A DNA stretch of 39,027 nt from Brevundimonas sp. (GCF_018608325.1 NZ_JABAZW010000052.1:74520-113546); one strand, 5' to 3'; shown: positions 16,657 through 25,660, counted from the stretch's first letter. Made by a program: numbers and translations. Notes: a model not told the origin generated them from the sequence alone.

Positions 16657-17331
16657 ATGACTGCTCCTGTGATCCCGCCCAGCCCGTCGCGTGAGGAATA
16701 TGCCCGCGACTATGCCGCAGCCCTGGCCGCCAATGGCGACGAGAGCATTTTCGCCCGATCCGAGCCGATCGGCCTGTTCATCGACTGGCTGGCCGACGCA
16801 GGCGCGCATGAGGTCAATGATTCCAACGCCATGACCCTGTCGACCGTGGATGCGGACGGATTGCCGGACGCGCGGATTGTACTGCTGAAGGACGTGGATC
16901 AGCGGGGCTTCACCTTCTATTCCAACCGCGAGAGCGCCAAGGGGCTGGAGCTTGCCGCCCGCCCGGTCGCGGCGCTGACCTTCCACTGGAAGTCGCTGCG
17001 CCGTCAGGTGCGGGTGCGGGGCGTGGTCGAGCCGGTGACGGTGGAAGAGGCGGACGCCTATTTCGCCAGCCGCGCCCGCGAAAGCCGCATCGGGGCCTGG
17101 GCCTCGGACCAGTCGCGGGTTCTGGATGCGCGCGAAACGCTGGAGTCCGCAGTGGCGCGTGAGACGGCGCGTTTCGACGGACTTGAGGTTGAGCGGCCTG
17201 AACGCTGGACCGGCTGGCGGGTCGTGCCGCAATCGGTCGAGTTCTGGCGCGATCGCCCGTTCCGCCTGCACGACCGGCTGCGGTTCGTGCGGACAGGGGA
17301 TGGTTGGGCGTCGGAGCGCCTGTGGCCCTAG
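16657..17331 (+). CDS. pdxH: Pyridoxamine/pyridoxine 5'-phosphate oxidase
   Basis: A 224-residue FMN enzyme that makes pyridoxal 5'-phosphate. FMN- and PLP-site motifs are present: [53 protein letters not shown] and the C-terminal [20 protein letters not shown]. Its length is normal. It is divergent from the J-domain gene across a 115-base gap that contains a T-rich stretch and a GATTC methylation-type site, so the promoter is probably there. It ends before a short inverted repeat shared with convergent udk. Confidence 0.96.
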   Translation: MTAPVIPPSPSREEYARDYAAALAANGDESIFARSEPIGLFIDWLADAGAHEVNDSNAMTLSTVDADGLPDARIVLLKDVDQRGFTFYSNRESAKGLELAARPVAALTFHWKSLRRQVRVRGVVEPVTVEEADAYFASRARESRIGAWASDQSRVLDARETLESAVARETARFDGLEVERPERWTGWRVVPQSVEFWRDRPFRLHDRLRFVRTGDGWASERLWP

Positions 17332-17354
17332 GCCAAATCGACAGTCAGCAAAAA

Positions 17355-17400
17355 GTCGTCATTCCGGGGCCAAGCGCAGCGAGGAACCCGGAATGACGAC
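17355..17400. repeat. Short inverted repeat, second copy of the ATTCCGGGG element
   Basis: Perfect 14-bp arms gtcgtcattccggg (17355-17368) and cccggaatgacgac (17387-17400) enclose 18 bases. The outer motif and the AAGCG..GAGGAACCCGGA body match the element at 5867-5995, but the central half is missing. It lies between two convergent genes, as the first copy does. Confidence 0.8.
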
Positions 17401-17429
17401 TTGAGGCATCTGTCTGATGAATGTCGCGT

Positions 17430-18077
17430 TCAGCGTCCCAAAAACGGCTGCAACAACGGATGCGCCAGCACCGGCGCGGCCAGACGCACCACGGCCTGCG
17501 GGTCTTCCAGACGCACAGCCGCCGTCGCATCGGCGACGATGAAGTCGGCATGGACGCGTGACGGCTCGGTCAGACGCTCATGGCCGGGGCGCACGGTCGC
17601 CAGATACTGCGACACGATGGAATCGGCGGAGCGTCCGCGCTCGGCCTGATCGCGCAGCAGACGGCGGATGAAGCGGATGTCGGCAGGGGTGTCGACAAAG
17701 ACGCGGATGTCGAACAACTGGGTCAGTTCGGGCGTACACAGCAGGTGGATGCCCTCGACCACCACCACTTCTGCGGCAGGGATCAGTTCGCCTTCAGGTT
17801 CGCGCCCGTGGTGGATGAAGGAATAGACAGGGGCGGTGACCTCGTGGCCGTCCTTCAGCGTCTTCAGGTCTGCGATCATCAGTTCGTGGTCGCGGGCGGT
17901 CACGTCGTCGAAGTCGAAGGTGTCGGCGTCGAAATCCGGCACCGAGGCGGCGTCGCGGTAATAGGAGTCCTCGCGCACCAGAACCGCAGTCCCCTGCGGC
18001 AGGGCCGAGACCAGGGCCTCAGCCAGGGTGGACTTGCCGGAGCCGGAGCCCCCCGTAATCGCGATCAGTATAGCCAT
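17430..18077 (-). CDS. udk: Uridine kinase
   Basis: A 215-residue P-loop kinase: ITGGSGSGKSTLAEAL at the N-terminus, then VREDSYYRD, a segment with FDFDDVTARDHE, and VVVEGIHLL. This is the uridine/cytidine kinase arrangement, which makes UMP or CMP from the nucleoside in pyrimidine salvage. The C-terminal RPGHERLTEPSRVHADFIV is typical. It is convergent with pdxH and divergent from the acyl-CoA ligase. The start is ATG at 18077, immediately before the P-loop strand. Confidence 0.92.
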   Translation of the reverse strand: MAILIAITGGSGSGKSTLAEALVSALPQGTAVLVREDSYYRDAASVPDFDADTFDFDDVTARDHELMIADLKTLKDGHEVTAPVYSFIHHGREPEGELIPAAEVVVVEGIHLLCTPELTQLFDIRVFVDTPADIRFIRRLLRDQAERGRSADSIVSQYLATVRPGHERLTEPSRVHADFIVADATAAVRLEDPQAVVRLAAPVLAHPLLQPFLGR

Positions 18078-18235
18078 GCGCGGCTTCTAGAGCGCGTCGC
18101 CGTTTTGCGCCACTGGAGACGATCCGCCGCGCCGAAGCTTACCTTTGGTCACGTTGCTTAACATTGATAACGAATATAGCGTCTTGCCAAGCGCCGCATG
18201 TAGAGCAGGCGCATCCAAGGGACAGGAACGATACG

Positions 18236-19873
18236 ATGCTGGGCTTGATGCAGGACTGGCCGCTGACGGTCGACAAGATCATTGACCACGCCAAGAATTG
18301 GCATGGCGACCGCGAGGTGGTGACCCGTTCGGTCGAAGGGCCGATCACCCGCACGACCTATGGCCAGATTCACGACCGCGCCAAGCGCGTCTCCAACGCC
18401 CTGAAGGACTGGGGCATCAAGCCGGGCGACCGCGTCGCCACCCTGGCCTGGAACAACGACCGTCATATCGAGACTTGGTACGGCGTTATGGGCATCGGTG
18501 CGGTGTGCCACACCCTGAACCCGCGCCTGTTCCCCGAGCAGTTGGTCTACATCATCAATCACGCCGAAGACCGCATCATCTTCGTCGACCTGACGTTCGT
18601 GCCGCTGCTGGAAGCCATCCTGCCGCATATTCCCAAGGTCGAGCGCATCATCGTCATGACCGACGACGATCATATGCCCCAGACCAAGCTGCCCAAGGCC
18701 GAGGCCTATGAGCGGGTGCTGGCGGGGCAGTCGGCGGATGTCGTCTGGGGTGATTTCGAGGAAAGCACAGCCTGCGGCCTCTGCTACACCTCGGGCACGA
18801 CGGGTAATCCCAAGGGAGTGCTGTATTCGCACCGCTCCAACTTCCTGCACACCTTCATGGCCATGCAGTCGACGGTGGTCGGGGCCAAGACGACCGAGGT
18901 GATCCTGCCGGTCGTGCCGATGTTCCACGCCAACGCATGGGGCATCGCCTTTGTCGGCCCGGCGTCGGGCGCCAAACTGGTCATGCCGGGGCCGAAGATG
19001 GACGGCGCCTCCATCTACGAACTGCTTGAGACGGAAAAGGTCACCTTCTCCGCCGCCGTGCCGACTGTCTGGCAGGGGCTGCTGGCCCATATGCGCGAGC
19101 ACAAGCTGAAACTCTCGACCGTTAACCGCGTGCTGATCGGCGGCGCCGCCGTGCCGGAAAGCCTGATCCGCGCCTTCAACGACGAGTTCGGCATCGAGGT
19201 TCTGCAGGGCTGGGGCATGACCGAGACCTCGCCTATCGGCACACTGTCCAACATGACGCCGGAGACGGCGAGCATGCCCTATGACGAGCAGATCAAGTAC
19301 CGCGTCAAACAGGGTACGCCGCCGCTGGGTGTCGAACTGGAGCTGAAGAACGACGCCGGCCAGATCCTGCCGCATGACGGGCGCACCTATGGGCACCTGC
19401 TGGTCAAGGGGCCGACCGTGGCGCGCGCCTATTTCCGTCAGGACGATTCCATTCTGGACCATGACGGCTTCTTCGACACCGGCGATGTGGCTACGGTTGA
19501 CGAACTGGGCTTCATGCAGATCACCGACCGGTCCAAGGACGTGATCAAGTCGGGCGGCGAATGGATCAGCTCCATCGAGATCGAGAACATCGCCGTCGGC
19601 CATCCCAAGGTCGAACTGGCCGCCGTCATCGGCGCCGCCCACAAGAAGTGGGACGAACGCCCGGTCCTGCTGCTCAAGCTGAAAGAGGGCGAGACGCTGG
19701 ACAAGCAGGAGCATCTCGACTTCCTGCAGGGCAAGATCGCCAAATGGTGGATGCCTGACGACGTGGTGGCGGTGGATGAAATTCCGCTGGGCGCCACGGG
19801 CAAGATCGACAAGAAGCTTCTGCGCGAGCGGATGAAGGACTACCGTCTGCCGGAAACCGAGCCCTCCGCCTGA
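18236..19873 (+). CDS. Medium/long-chain acyl-CoA ligase (AlkK-like)
   Basis: A 545-residue adenylate-forming enzyme from ATG 18236, which has AGGAA seven bases upstream; a TTG further out lacks support. Motifs are the ATP loop [11 protein letters not shown] (about 184), HSFxLP-equivalent [20 protein letters not shown] (about 326), [26 protein letters not shown] (about 437) and the catalytic Lys region GATGKIDKK (about 522). Across its length it resembles the AlkK-type ligases that activate medium-chain fatty acids to CoA thioesters through an acyl-AMP. It probably feeds beta-oxidation. A DUF1499 gene follows 14 bases later. Confidence 0.93.
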   Translation: MLGLMQDWPLTVDKIIDHAKNWHGDREVVTRSVEGPITRTTYGQIHDRAKRVSNALKDWGIKPGDRVATLAWNNDRHIETWYGVMGIGAVCHTLNPRLFPEQLVYIINHAEDRIIFVDLTFVPLLEAILPHIPKVERIIVMTDDDHMPQTKLPKAEAYERVLAGQSADVVWGDFEESTACGLCYTSGTTGNPKGVLYSHRSNFLHTFMAMQSTVVGAKTTEVILPVVPMFHANAWGIAFVGPASGAKLVMPGPKMDGASIYELLETEKVTFSAAVPTVWQGLLAHMREHKLKLSTVNRVLIGGAAVPESLIRAFNDEFGIEVLQGWGMTETSPIGTLSNMTPETASMPYDEQIKYRVKQGTPPLGVELELKNDAGQILPHDGRTYGHLLVKGPTVARAYFRQDDSILDHDGFFDTGDVATVDELGFMQITDRSKDVIKSGGEWISSIEIENIAVGHPKVELAAVIGAAHKKWDERPVLLLKLKEGETLDKQEHLDFLQGKIAKWWMPDDVVAVDEIPLGATGKIDKKLLRERMKDYRLPETEPSA

Positions 19874-19887
19874 CCCCATAGGTCCAG

Positions 19888-20571
19888 ATGCCGTCCAGAA
19901 AACCCGTTCCCGCCGTCCTGCCCTGGCTGGCTGCTCTTTCAGCTGCGCCGGGCGTTCTGATCGTGGCGGCGATCGCGGCGACGCGGTTCGGCGGTCTGGA
20001 CCTGTCGGTCAGCTATGATCTGCTGACCTGGACGGTGGCGCGGGGGCTGGCCTGGATCAGCCTGGCCGGGGCCTTGGTCGCGGTGGTGCTGGCGCTGCGG
20101 GACATAAGGGGCAGGGGCGTTTACGCCGCCATCGCCCTGATCCTGTCGGGCGCGACGGTCGGCGGCTTCCTGTGGCAGCAGGAACAGTTGTCCAGGGACA
20201 CGCCGCGCGATGTCTCGACCAATGTGGATGAACCGCCCGCCTTTGCACAACTGGCCGATCTGCACCGCCATTCGACCTTCACCGACCCCGCTTCTTGTCC
20301 AGCGGCGCGGTCGATCCCCAGTCAGGTTCTGGCCCAGCAGGCCAGCTCGGCCCTGGTCGATGCGGGCTTCCCCGTGACGCGCGCCACCACCTTCCAGGTC
20401 GAGGGCGTGCATGAGGGGGCCTGGTTCGGCTTTGCCTATGACGCCGTCATCCGCATTCGCCCGGGGCGTACTGACATACGTGTGGCGGCGCGCGATGGCC
20501 GCCCGGACGGCGGCGCCACCTGCCGCCTGACAGCCAAGATCGTCGAGGCTCTGGAGGTCGAGCTTCGCTAG
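19888..20571 (+). CDS. DUF1499 membrane-anchored protein
   Basis: A 227-residue protein with three hydrophobic segments (about 10-30, 48-70 and 80-98: LPWLAALSAAPGVLIVAAIA; ARGLAWISLAGALVAVVLAL; YAAIALILSGATVGGFLW), then a soluble domain with TFTDPASCPAARSIPSQVLA and the DUF1499 end GATCRLTAKIVEALE. The function of DUF1499 is unknown. It lies 14 bases downstream of the acyl-CoA ligase and is probably cotranscribed. Its last four bases overlap the stop of the convergent MBL-fold gene. Confidence 0.82.
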   Translation: MPSRKPVPAVLPWLAALSAAPGVLIVAAIAATRFGGLDLSVSYDLLTWTVARGLAWISLAGALVAVVLALRDIRGRGVYAAIALILSGATVGGFLWQQEQLSRDTPRDVSTNVDEPPAFAQLADLHRHSTFTDPASCPAARSIPSQVLAQQASSALVDAGFPVTRATTFQVEGVHEGAWFGFAYDAVIRIRPGRTDIRVAARDGRPDGGATCRLTAKIVEALEVELR

Positions 20572-21470
20572 ATCAGGCGGAACTCGGCTGAGAGCGACGG
20601 TGTCGTGGACGCAGCGACTGCCCCGTCCTCAACCAGCTTGATCAGATGCGCCAGCACCGACAATGAGGCGGCGGGCCATAGTCGCTGATCCACCGCGGCA
20701 TAGAGCGTGGGCACCATGTCGGCGATGGTGCGGTCGCCCGCCCTCAATCGCGCCAGAACCTGAGCTTCGCGATCCAGGCGATGTGCGCGATAGGCCTCCA
20801 GAAAAGGGCGGACCTCTGTGATCGGCGGCCCATGCGTCGGCCAGAGGGTTGTAAACTCGCGCGCAATCACGGCGTCCAGACTGTTCAGATAGTCGCGCAT
20901 GTTCCCATCCGGCGGTGCGACCACGGTGGTTGACCAGCCCATGACATGATCACCGCTGAACAGGGCGTTCTCCTCATGCAGGGCGAAGGCCATGTGGTTC
21001 GACGCGTGGCCGGGCGTGAACAGCGCCTCAATCGTCCAGCCGTCGCCTGGGATGATCTCGCCGCCGCTCAGGATGACATCAGGTGCGAAGTCGGCGTCAT
21101 CATCCTCGTCCAGAGCGCCTGATGCATAGGTGTCGCGTGCGGGCGGCCGGGCCGCCAGAATCGTCGCCCCAGTCGCGGCGGCGAAGGGAAGCGCCAGCGG
21201 CGCGTGATCCCGATGGGTGTGGGTCACCAGAACATGGCTGACGCTGCGGCCCTCGACCGCCGTCAGCAGGGCCGCCAGATGGGCATTGTCCAACGGCCCC
21301 GGATCAATCACCGCCACCGTTGAGTCAGTATCGGGTCTGCCTACAATATAGGTCCCTGTGCCTGTGAAGGTGAACGGCCCCGGATTGTCCGCAATCACCC
21401 GCTGGATCAACGGCGAAACCTGATCGCGCCGTCCATAGGCAAAGTCGAACTGGCGCACATGGGGGATCAC
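20568..21470 (-). CDS. MBL-fold metallo-hydrolase (LACTB2-like)
   Basis: A 300-residue enzyme. The metal motif is THTHRDHAPLAL, followed by FTPGHASNHMAFAL and LFSGDHVMGWSTTVV, with THGPP further on. The C-terminal 70 residues (HRLDREAQVLARLRAG ... LSVLAHLIKLVEDGAV) form the winged-helix-like tail seen in LACTB2-type proteins. The family includes endoribonucleases and thioester hydrolases; the substrate here is unknown. It is convergent with, and overlaps by four bases, the DUF1499 gene. Upstream lies a 450-base region with no large gene. Confidence 0.88.
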   Translation of the reverse strand: MIPHVRQFDFAYGRRDQVSPLIQRVIADNPGPFTFTGTGTYIVGRPDTDSTVAVIDPGPLDNAHLAALLTAVEGRSVSHVLVTHTHRDHAPLALPFAAATGATILAARPPARDTYASGALDEDDDADFAPDVILSGGEIIPGDGWTIEALFTPGHASNHMAFALHEENALFSGDHVMGWSTTVVAPPDGNMRDYLNSLDAVIAREFTTLWPTHGPPITEVRPFLEAYRAHRLDREAQVLARLRAGDRTIADMVPTLYAAVDQRLWPAASLSVLAHLIKLVEDGAVAASTTPSLSAEFRLI

Positions 21471-21538
21471 AGGCGTGCATCCGACTTGTGGCTCAGGCCT
21501 TGCGTTAAGGTCTCAGTAACCTGTTCCGGAGTGCTCAT

Positions 21539-21697
21539 TTGGCCCGTTCGATCGCCTTTGCTGTCTCAAACCGGCTCCAACCTATCGCAGCCGCCATCCT
21601 GTGTCTCATGGCGGCGCAACTGATCACCGCCTCCTGCACGCCGGACCCAGAGCCTTATGCAGCCCGAGTTTCCGTGGCGCGGTCTATCGATTTTTGA
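21539..21697 (+). CDS. Possible small secreted or lipoprotein-like peptide, 52 residues
   Basis: This ORF lies in the roughly 450-base gap between the MBL-fold gene and the first TonB receptor. A TTG at 21539 has GGAG seven bases upstream. The peptide begins (L)ARSIAFAVSNRLQPIAA and continues into a hydrophobic stretch AAAILCLMAAQLITASC, which looks like an export signal with a weak lipobox ending in Cys32. A short polar tail follows (TPDPEPYAARVSVARSIDF). No homolog is known to me. If real it would be a membrane or surface peptide. A TTAA-N7-GTAA sequence (21505-21519), resembling a CtrA site with one mismatch, precedes it. Confidence 0.35.
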   Translation: MARSIAFAVSNRLQPIAAAILCLMAAQLITASCTPDPEPYAARVSVARSIDF

Positions 21698-21749
21698 GGT
21701 CTGCCGCCCGCAGGGCGATTCTAGTGTCGTGCATTGTCATATAGTTAAG

Positions 21750-21777
21750 CTGTGACAGTGTGTCGCAGTTGTGACAG
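21750..21777. promoter_or_regulatory. TGTGACA dyad and direct repeat upstream of the first TonB receptor
   Basis: CTGTGACA (21750-21757) and TGTCGCAG (21761-21768) form an 8-3-8 inverted repeat with one mismatch. TTGTGACAG at 21769-21777 repeats the left arm 19 bases on. This is typical of a dimeric activator or repressor site. It lies about 155-180 bases upstream of the receptor start. The remaining sequence between 21698 and 21930 holds no gene I can support. Confidence 0.4.
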
Positions 21778-21930
21778 GTGCGAACCATTTGTGCCGCAAA
21801 CTGGCGTTCGCGCTGGACTTAGGCAGGTGGTTGGTATGCTCTGCTTGTAACCCTCCAGATGGTCTGGGAATCGGTGTGTATTCGGAAGGCTGAACTATCC
21901 TGTTTGGCTCCGATAATAGGAGGCATGGTC

Positions 21931-24768
21931 TTGAGCCGTATTAAATTCCGTCATGGATTGCTGGCGACCACGGTTATAAGTAGTGCAGTTTTTGCTCTTT
22001 CGGCAGGATCGTCTTATGCGCAATCTCAATCTGGAGCGTCCGATGTGGGCGAGATTGTTGTTACCGGCTCACGGATTGTTCGTCAGGACTATGTTGCGAA
22101 CAGCCCTGTAGCGACTGTTACTGCTGAACAAATTCAGGCGCGCGGCGACGTCAACGTCGAACAGATATTGAACCAGTTGCCGCAAGTTGTTCCAGGCTTC
22201 TCTGCTAACTCTAACAACCCGGCCAATGGTTCAGCGACGGTGGATCTGCGGGGGCTTGGCCCGAGCCGCACCCTCGTTCTGGTGAATGGCCGCCGGTTCG
22301 TGCCGTTCGACAAGAGTAACGCGGTTGACCTGAACAGCATTCCCGCATCGTTGATTGACCGTGTCGAGGTCGTTACGGGCGGCGCATCGGCGACCTATGG
22401 TTCGGACGCACTGGCAGGCGTCGTCAACTTCATCTTCAAGCAGAATTTCGAAGGTCTGGCGATCAACAGCCAGTACGGCATCTCTGGCTATGGTGATGGG
22501 GAGCAGTTCGATCTGTCCGCCACCTTCGGCGCCAATGTTGCGGACGGACGCGGTAATGTGACCGGTTTCGTGGGCTACGCGGACCGCGACGGCTTCCTGC
22601 CCAATGGCGATCGTTCTTGGGCGCAGGTGGCGAACAATGGTGGGTCCGGCACGGGCATCTATGGCGGTCTCAACAATATCGTGACGAACCCATACACGGC
22701 GGCTGGTTGTCCGTCAGCCAGTGCATGCCGTCGCTCATTCCGTACGCCGGGCGTGCCAGGTGTGTTCAATAATGATCCGAGCCTGGGCCCCAGCAGTGAT
22801 CGTTATGACTTCGCCCCCGTGAACCTGCTGCAGTCGCCTTCGAAGCGTTACAACTCGGCCCTGCTGGCGCATTATGATATTACGGATAATCTGACCGCAT
22901 TCGCGGAGTTGTTCTACACGAAGACGCAGAACAATATTCAGCTGGCTCCGACGCCGGCGACGGGTATTGCGATCCCTGTCGGCAACTATTTCGTCCAAAA
23001 CAGCCCGGCTCTGCTGGCCTATGCGAATACCCGTCCAAATCCGGCGGGGGCACTAAACTTTGATCGCCGTATGGCTGAGGTTGGCGCTCGCGTTGAAACG
23101 CATGATACGAACGTGCTGCAGTTCAACACCGGTCTGCGTGCCGATCTGGCGGGTGATTGGAAGGTCGAAGGTGTCTACGGCTATGGTCGTAGTGAGGTTC
23201 GGACTTCCATTCAGAATGACGTGTCGCGTTCTCGCCTGGCGGCAGCGGTTGCTGCTGGCGGTACGGCGACGACCTGCGCGCCTTCTGTCCTGCAGATCTT
23301 CCCCGGTTGCGTGCCGATCAATCTTTTCGGCGCCGGTACGATCACGCCCCAGGCGGCCAATTTTGTCCGTCTGAACTTCGCAGACACCAGCATTTTTGAG
23401 CGTCAAAACTTTACGCTCAATATCACCGGCACTGCGTTTGAGCTGCCTGCAGGTCCTCTAGCGGTCGCCTTCGGTGCTGAATATCGTGAGGACTCGCTTA
23501 GCTTCACGCCGGATGCCGCCAAGGCATCAGGCGATATCTTTGGCTTCAACGCCGAGCGTGCGGTTTCCGGCCGTACGACTTCGAAGGAGCTATACGCCGA
23601 AGCCGCGGTGCCGCTGGTCAAGGACGTTCCTTTCGTGAAGTCGCTTGAATTGGAACTCGGCGTGCGGATGTCGGACTATGATACGGTCGGCAAGTTGTAT
23701 GCCTACAAGGCGGGTGGTTCCTGGGAGCCTGTTCAAAGCCTACGTTTGCGTGGTCTGTATCAGCGGGCGGTTCGGGCGCCGAACGTGTTCGAACTGTTCC
23801 AGGCGAACGACCAGGGCTTCCCGGCGGTTCTTGACCCCTGCTCGACGCGTAACCCCAGCACTGGCGCCGCGCGTACGCTCAGCGCATCTGTCCGGGCGTT
23901 CTGCACGGTTCAACTGGGGGCAGACCCGGTGACCAGTGGGTTCGTAGCTCTGAACTCGCAAACCGAATCCTTCTTCTACGGCAATCCGAACCTGAAGGAA
24001 GAAGAGTCCGATACGGTGACTCTGGGGGCCGTCTGGCAGCCAAGCTTCGTGCCAGGCCTCAGCATGTCGCTGGATTACTACGATATCAGTGTGGATGGTT
24101 ACATCGGCACGATTGCAGGCGGCGTTTCGGGCATCGTTGCAAACTGTTTCGCGGCTGCGGACCTGAACTCTGCAGCCTGTAAGGACCCGGCTGTCGGTGC
24201 GCTGATCTATCGTGATGCGGCGGGCAACCTTAAGGCGCGTGCGCCTTTGGGCAATGTGTCTGAGTTGAAGACCAGCGGCATCGACTTCTCCACGCGTTAC
24301 GGCTGGAATGTGCCGTGGGGTGGCGGCTTCTGGGGCGAGCGCCTGGATGTTGCGGTGAACCTTACCTACCTCGACAGCTACGAGCTGGATGGCATCGAGT
24401 ATAGCGGCACAGCTGGCGCCTATAACATCAGCGCTAGCCTGCCCAAGTACAAGGCGAACCTGTCATTGGGTTACAACCTGGGTCCGGTTCGTGTGAACTA
24501 CTCGGGTACCTACATCGACGCCATGGACAATCAGGGCAATATTCCTGATTTTGAAGATGGCGGATACGAAGGCACCAAGTCCTTCTGGTATCATGACGTC
24601 AGCGCTCGATACAGCTTCAACGATAATGTCGAAATCTTCGGCGGCATTCGCAATCTGGCGGATAAGAAGCCACCCGTGTTCGATAATGCCAATGATGGCA
24701 ACACTGACCCGAATACGTTTGACGTGGTCGGACGGTACTTCTTTGTCGGCGCTCGTCTGAAATACTGA
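21931..24768 (+). CDS. TonB-dependent outer-membrane receptor 1
   Basis: About 945 residues. The signal peptide (SRIKFRHGLLATTVISS ... SSYAQ) is followed by a TonB-box-like GEIVVTGSRIVRQDY, a plug domain with LRGLGPSRTLVLVNGRR and GGASATYGSDALAGVVNFIF, and a 22-strand barrel ending in RYFFVGARLKY. The terminal aromatic residue is the usual outer-membrane insertion signal. Such receptors import iron chelates, vitamins or oligosaccharides with energy from TonB; the ligand is unknown. AGGAGG (21918-21923) lies one base before ATG 21925 but seven before TTG 21931, so TTG is preferred; ATG 21925 remains possible. Codon use is less GC-rich than in the housekeeping neighbours. Confidence 0.93.
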   Translation: MSRIKFRHGLLATTVISSAVFALSAGSSYAQSQSGASDVGEIVVTGSRIVRQDYVANSPVATVTAEQIQARGDVNVEQILNQLPQVVPGFSANSNNPANGSATVDLRGLGPSRTLVLVNGRRFVPFDKSNAVDLNSIPASLIDRVEVVTGGASATYGSDALAGVVNFIFKQNFEGLAINSQYGISGYGDGEQFDLSATFGANVADGRGNVTGFVGYADRDGFLPNGDRSWAQVANNGGSGTGIYGGLNNIVTNPYTAAGCPSASACRRSFRTPGVPGVFNNDPSLGPSSDRYDFAPVNLLQSPSKRYNSALLAHYDITDNLTAFAELFYTKTQNNIQLAPTPATGIAIPVGNYFVQNSPALLAYANTRPNPAGALNFDRRMAEVGARVETHDTNVLQFNTGLRADLAGDWKVEGVYGYGRSEVRTSIQNDVSRSRLAAAVAAGGTATTCAPSVLQIFPGCVPINLFGAGTITPQAANFVRLNFADTSIFERQNFTLNITGTAFELPAGPLAVAFGAEYREDSLSFTPDAAKASGDIFGFNAERAVSGRTTSKELYAEAAVPLVKDVPFVKSLELELGVRMSDYDTVGKLYAYKAGGSWEPVQSLRLRGLYQRAVRAPNVFELFQANDQGFPAVLDPCSTRNPSTGAARTLSASVRAFCTVQLGADPVTSGFVALNSQTESFFYGNPNLKEEESDTVTLGAVWQPSFVPGLSMSLDYYDISVDGYIGTIAGGVSGIVANCFAAADLNSAACKDPAVGALIYRDAAGNLKARAPLGNVSELKTSGIDFSTRYGWNVPWGGGFWGERLDVAVNLTYLDSYELDGIEYSGTAGAYNISASLPKYKANLSLGYNLGPVRVNYSGTYIDAMDNQGNIPDFEDGGYEGTKSFWYHDVSARYSFNDNVEIFGGIRNLADKKPPVFDNANDGNTDPNTFDVVGRYFFVGARLKY

Positions 24769-24788
24769 TTTCAGGGACTTATGAAGTC

Positions 24789-24818
24789 AGGCGGCAGGGC
24801 GTGCCCTGCCGCCTTTTT
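24789..24818 (+). terminator. Rho-independent terminator of receptor 1
   Basis: Eleven-base arms ggcggcagggc (24790-24800) and gccctgccgcc (24803-24813) are followed by TTTTT (24814-24818). It lies about 20 bases after the stop codon. Confidence 0.9.
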
Positions 24819-24842
24819 CATGATCATTCGATGATTCGTGAT

Positions 24843-25382
24843 CTATTCGCGACGCACCCGAAATGGCGGGTTGTCAGCGACTTTCATCATGTAGCTGCCA
24901 AGTGCGGCTCGCCGCACAGTGGCCGGATATTGGCGCCGCAATGAGAAGGTCGGTGTCGATGCGTCGATCTTGCGCCAGGCCGTGCCGTCATCAAGGGTGA
25001 TGATCAGTTCGCCGCGTCCAATGTTGCGGATGCTGGCGGTCGTCGCAGATATTGACTGAATGTCCTCAGATCGCCCGTCGCCGTCGAACGGGTTGAGAAT
25101 GGAGGCGTTGAAGCCAAACAGACGACGTTGATTCTGTTGCACCTCCGCTCGGCTGACAATGGTGACGTCGCCAGCCTGACTGAGCGATAATGTCGCAGCA
25201 TCAAAACAACGTAACCGTTCTGCATCTTCGGACAGACTTCGGCATCGAGTGACGGCGTTTAGAAGATCTGCTCCAGATTGAGTGGGGGGTGTCTGAGCGT
25301 GCGCGGATTGCGGCGAAAATATTGCTACAATTGCGGCAATATGCAGAGCGATCTTGGCCTGTTCTGGTTTCAACTTGAGCAT
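24843..25382 (-). CDS. Secreted protein of unknown function between the two receptors
   Basis: A 179-residue protein with signal peptide MLKLKPEQAKIALHIAAIVA ... SAHAQ and an AAGGA site five bases upstream of ATG 25382. Mature residues start with a pair of cysteines in AVTRCRSLSEDAERLRCFDA, a pattern seen in several small periplasmic families and compatible with a disulfide. The C-terminal half looks like a beta domain (ELIITLDDGTAWRKIDAST; YPATVRRAALGSYMMKV). I recognise no named family. It is divergent from receptor 2 and shares with it a gap rich in repeats, so common regulation is possible. Confidence 0.72.
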   Translation of the reverse strand: MLKLKPEQAKIALHIAAIVAIFSPQSAHAQTPPTQSGADLLNAVTRCRSLSEDAERLRCFDAATLSLSQAGDVTIVSRAEVQQNQRRLFGFNASILNPFDGDGRSEDIQSISATTASIRNIGRGELIITLDDGTAWRKIDASTPTFSLRRQYPATVRRAALGSYMMKVADNPPFRVRRE

Positions 25383-25420
25383 GAAATTCCTTGTTGGGTC
25401 TTGGCGCTTTGCGAAGAGAA

Positions 25421-25450
25421 TTGTTGTCGGTTGTTATCGGTTGTTGTGGT
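25421..25450. repeat. Three tandem 10-bp repeats (TTGTTRTCGG) in a divergent promoter region
   Basis: TTGTTGTCGG (25421-25430), TTGTTATCGG (25431-25440) and TTGTTGTGGT (25441-25450) follow one another exactly, with one helical turn per unit. They lie between the divergent secreted protein (start 25382) and receptor 2 (start 25661). This looks like a cooperative protein-binding array. The rest of the gap has a perfect 5-1-5 dyad ACTAGACTAGT (25540-25550) and the leader hairpins listed next. Confidence 0.6.
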
Positions 25451-25578
25451 CTGGAGATATTGTCTGTGTCGAGGGTGTGACGGCGTTGTGGCCTATTTGA
25501 GACATGCTGGCTCTGATTGTGTCGGAAATGGGTCGGGCCACTAGACTAGTCATTTCACTTCGTATCGTTTTGTCATGA

Positions 25579-25632
25579 CCTGATCGCTGGATCAGGAATG
25601 GCATACCGTGGGGGAAGGCCGTCAAATGACGG
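25579..25632 (+). promoter_or_regulatory. Structured 5' leader of receptor 2 (two hairpins)
   Basis: CCTGATC-GCTG-GATCAGG (25579-25596) is a perfect seven-bp hairpin. CCGTCA-AA-TGACGG (25619-25632) is a second, with short flanking complementarity (AGGCC near 25616, GGCCT near 25636). Both lie just before the ribosome binding site GGAG (25649-25652). It does not match a riboswitch consensus I know, including the B12 box. It could control translation or message stability. Confidence 0.4.
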
Positions 25633-25660
25633 TAGGCCTGCCATCGGGGGAGAACATAAA

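Noticed and set aside
21505-21519. CtrA binding site TTAA-N7-GTAA
   Set aside because: One position differs from TTAA-N7-TTAA, and single near-matches are expected by chance. It is mentioned only as context for the small ORF.
25540-25550. ACTAGACTAGT dyad as an attachment or recombination site
   Set aside because: It is short, occurs once, and no integrase or mobile gene is present.
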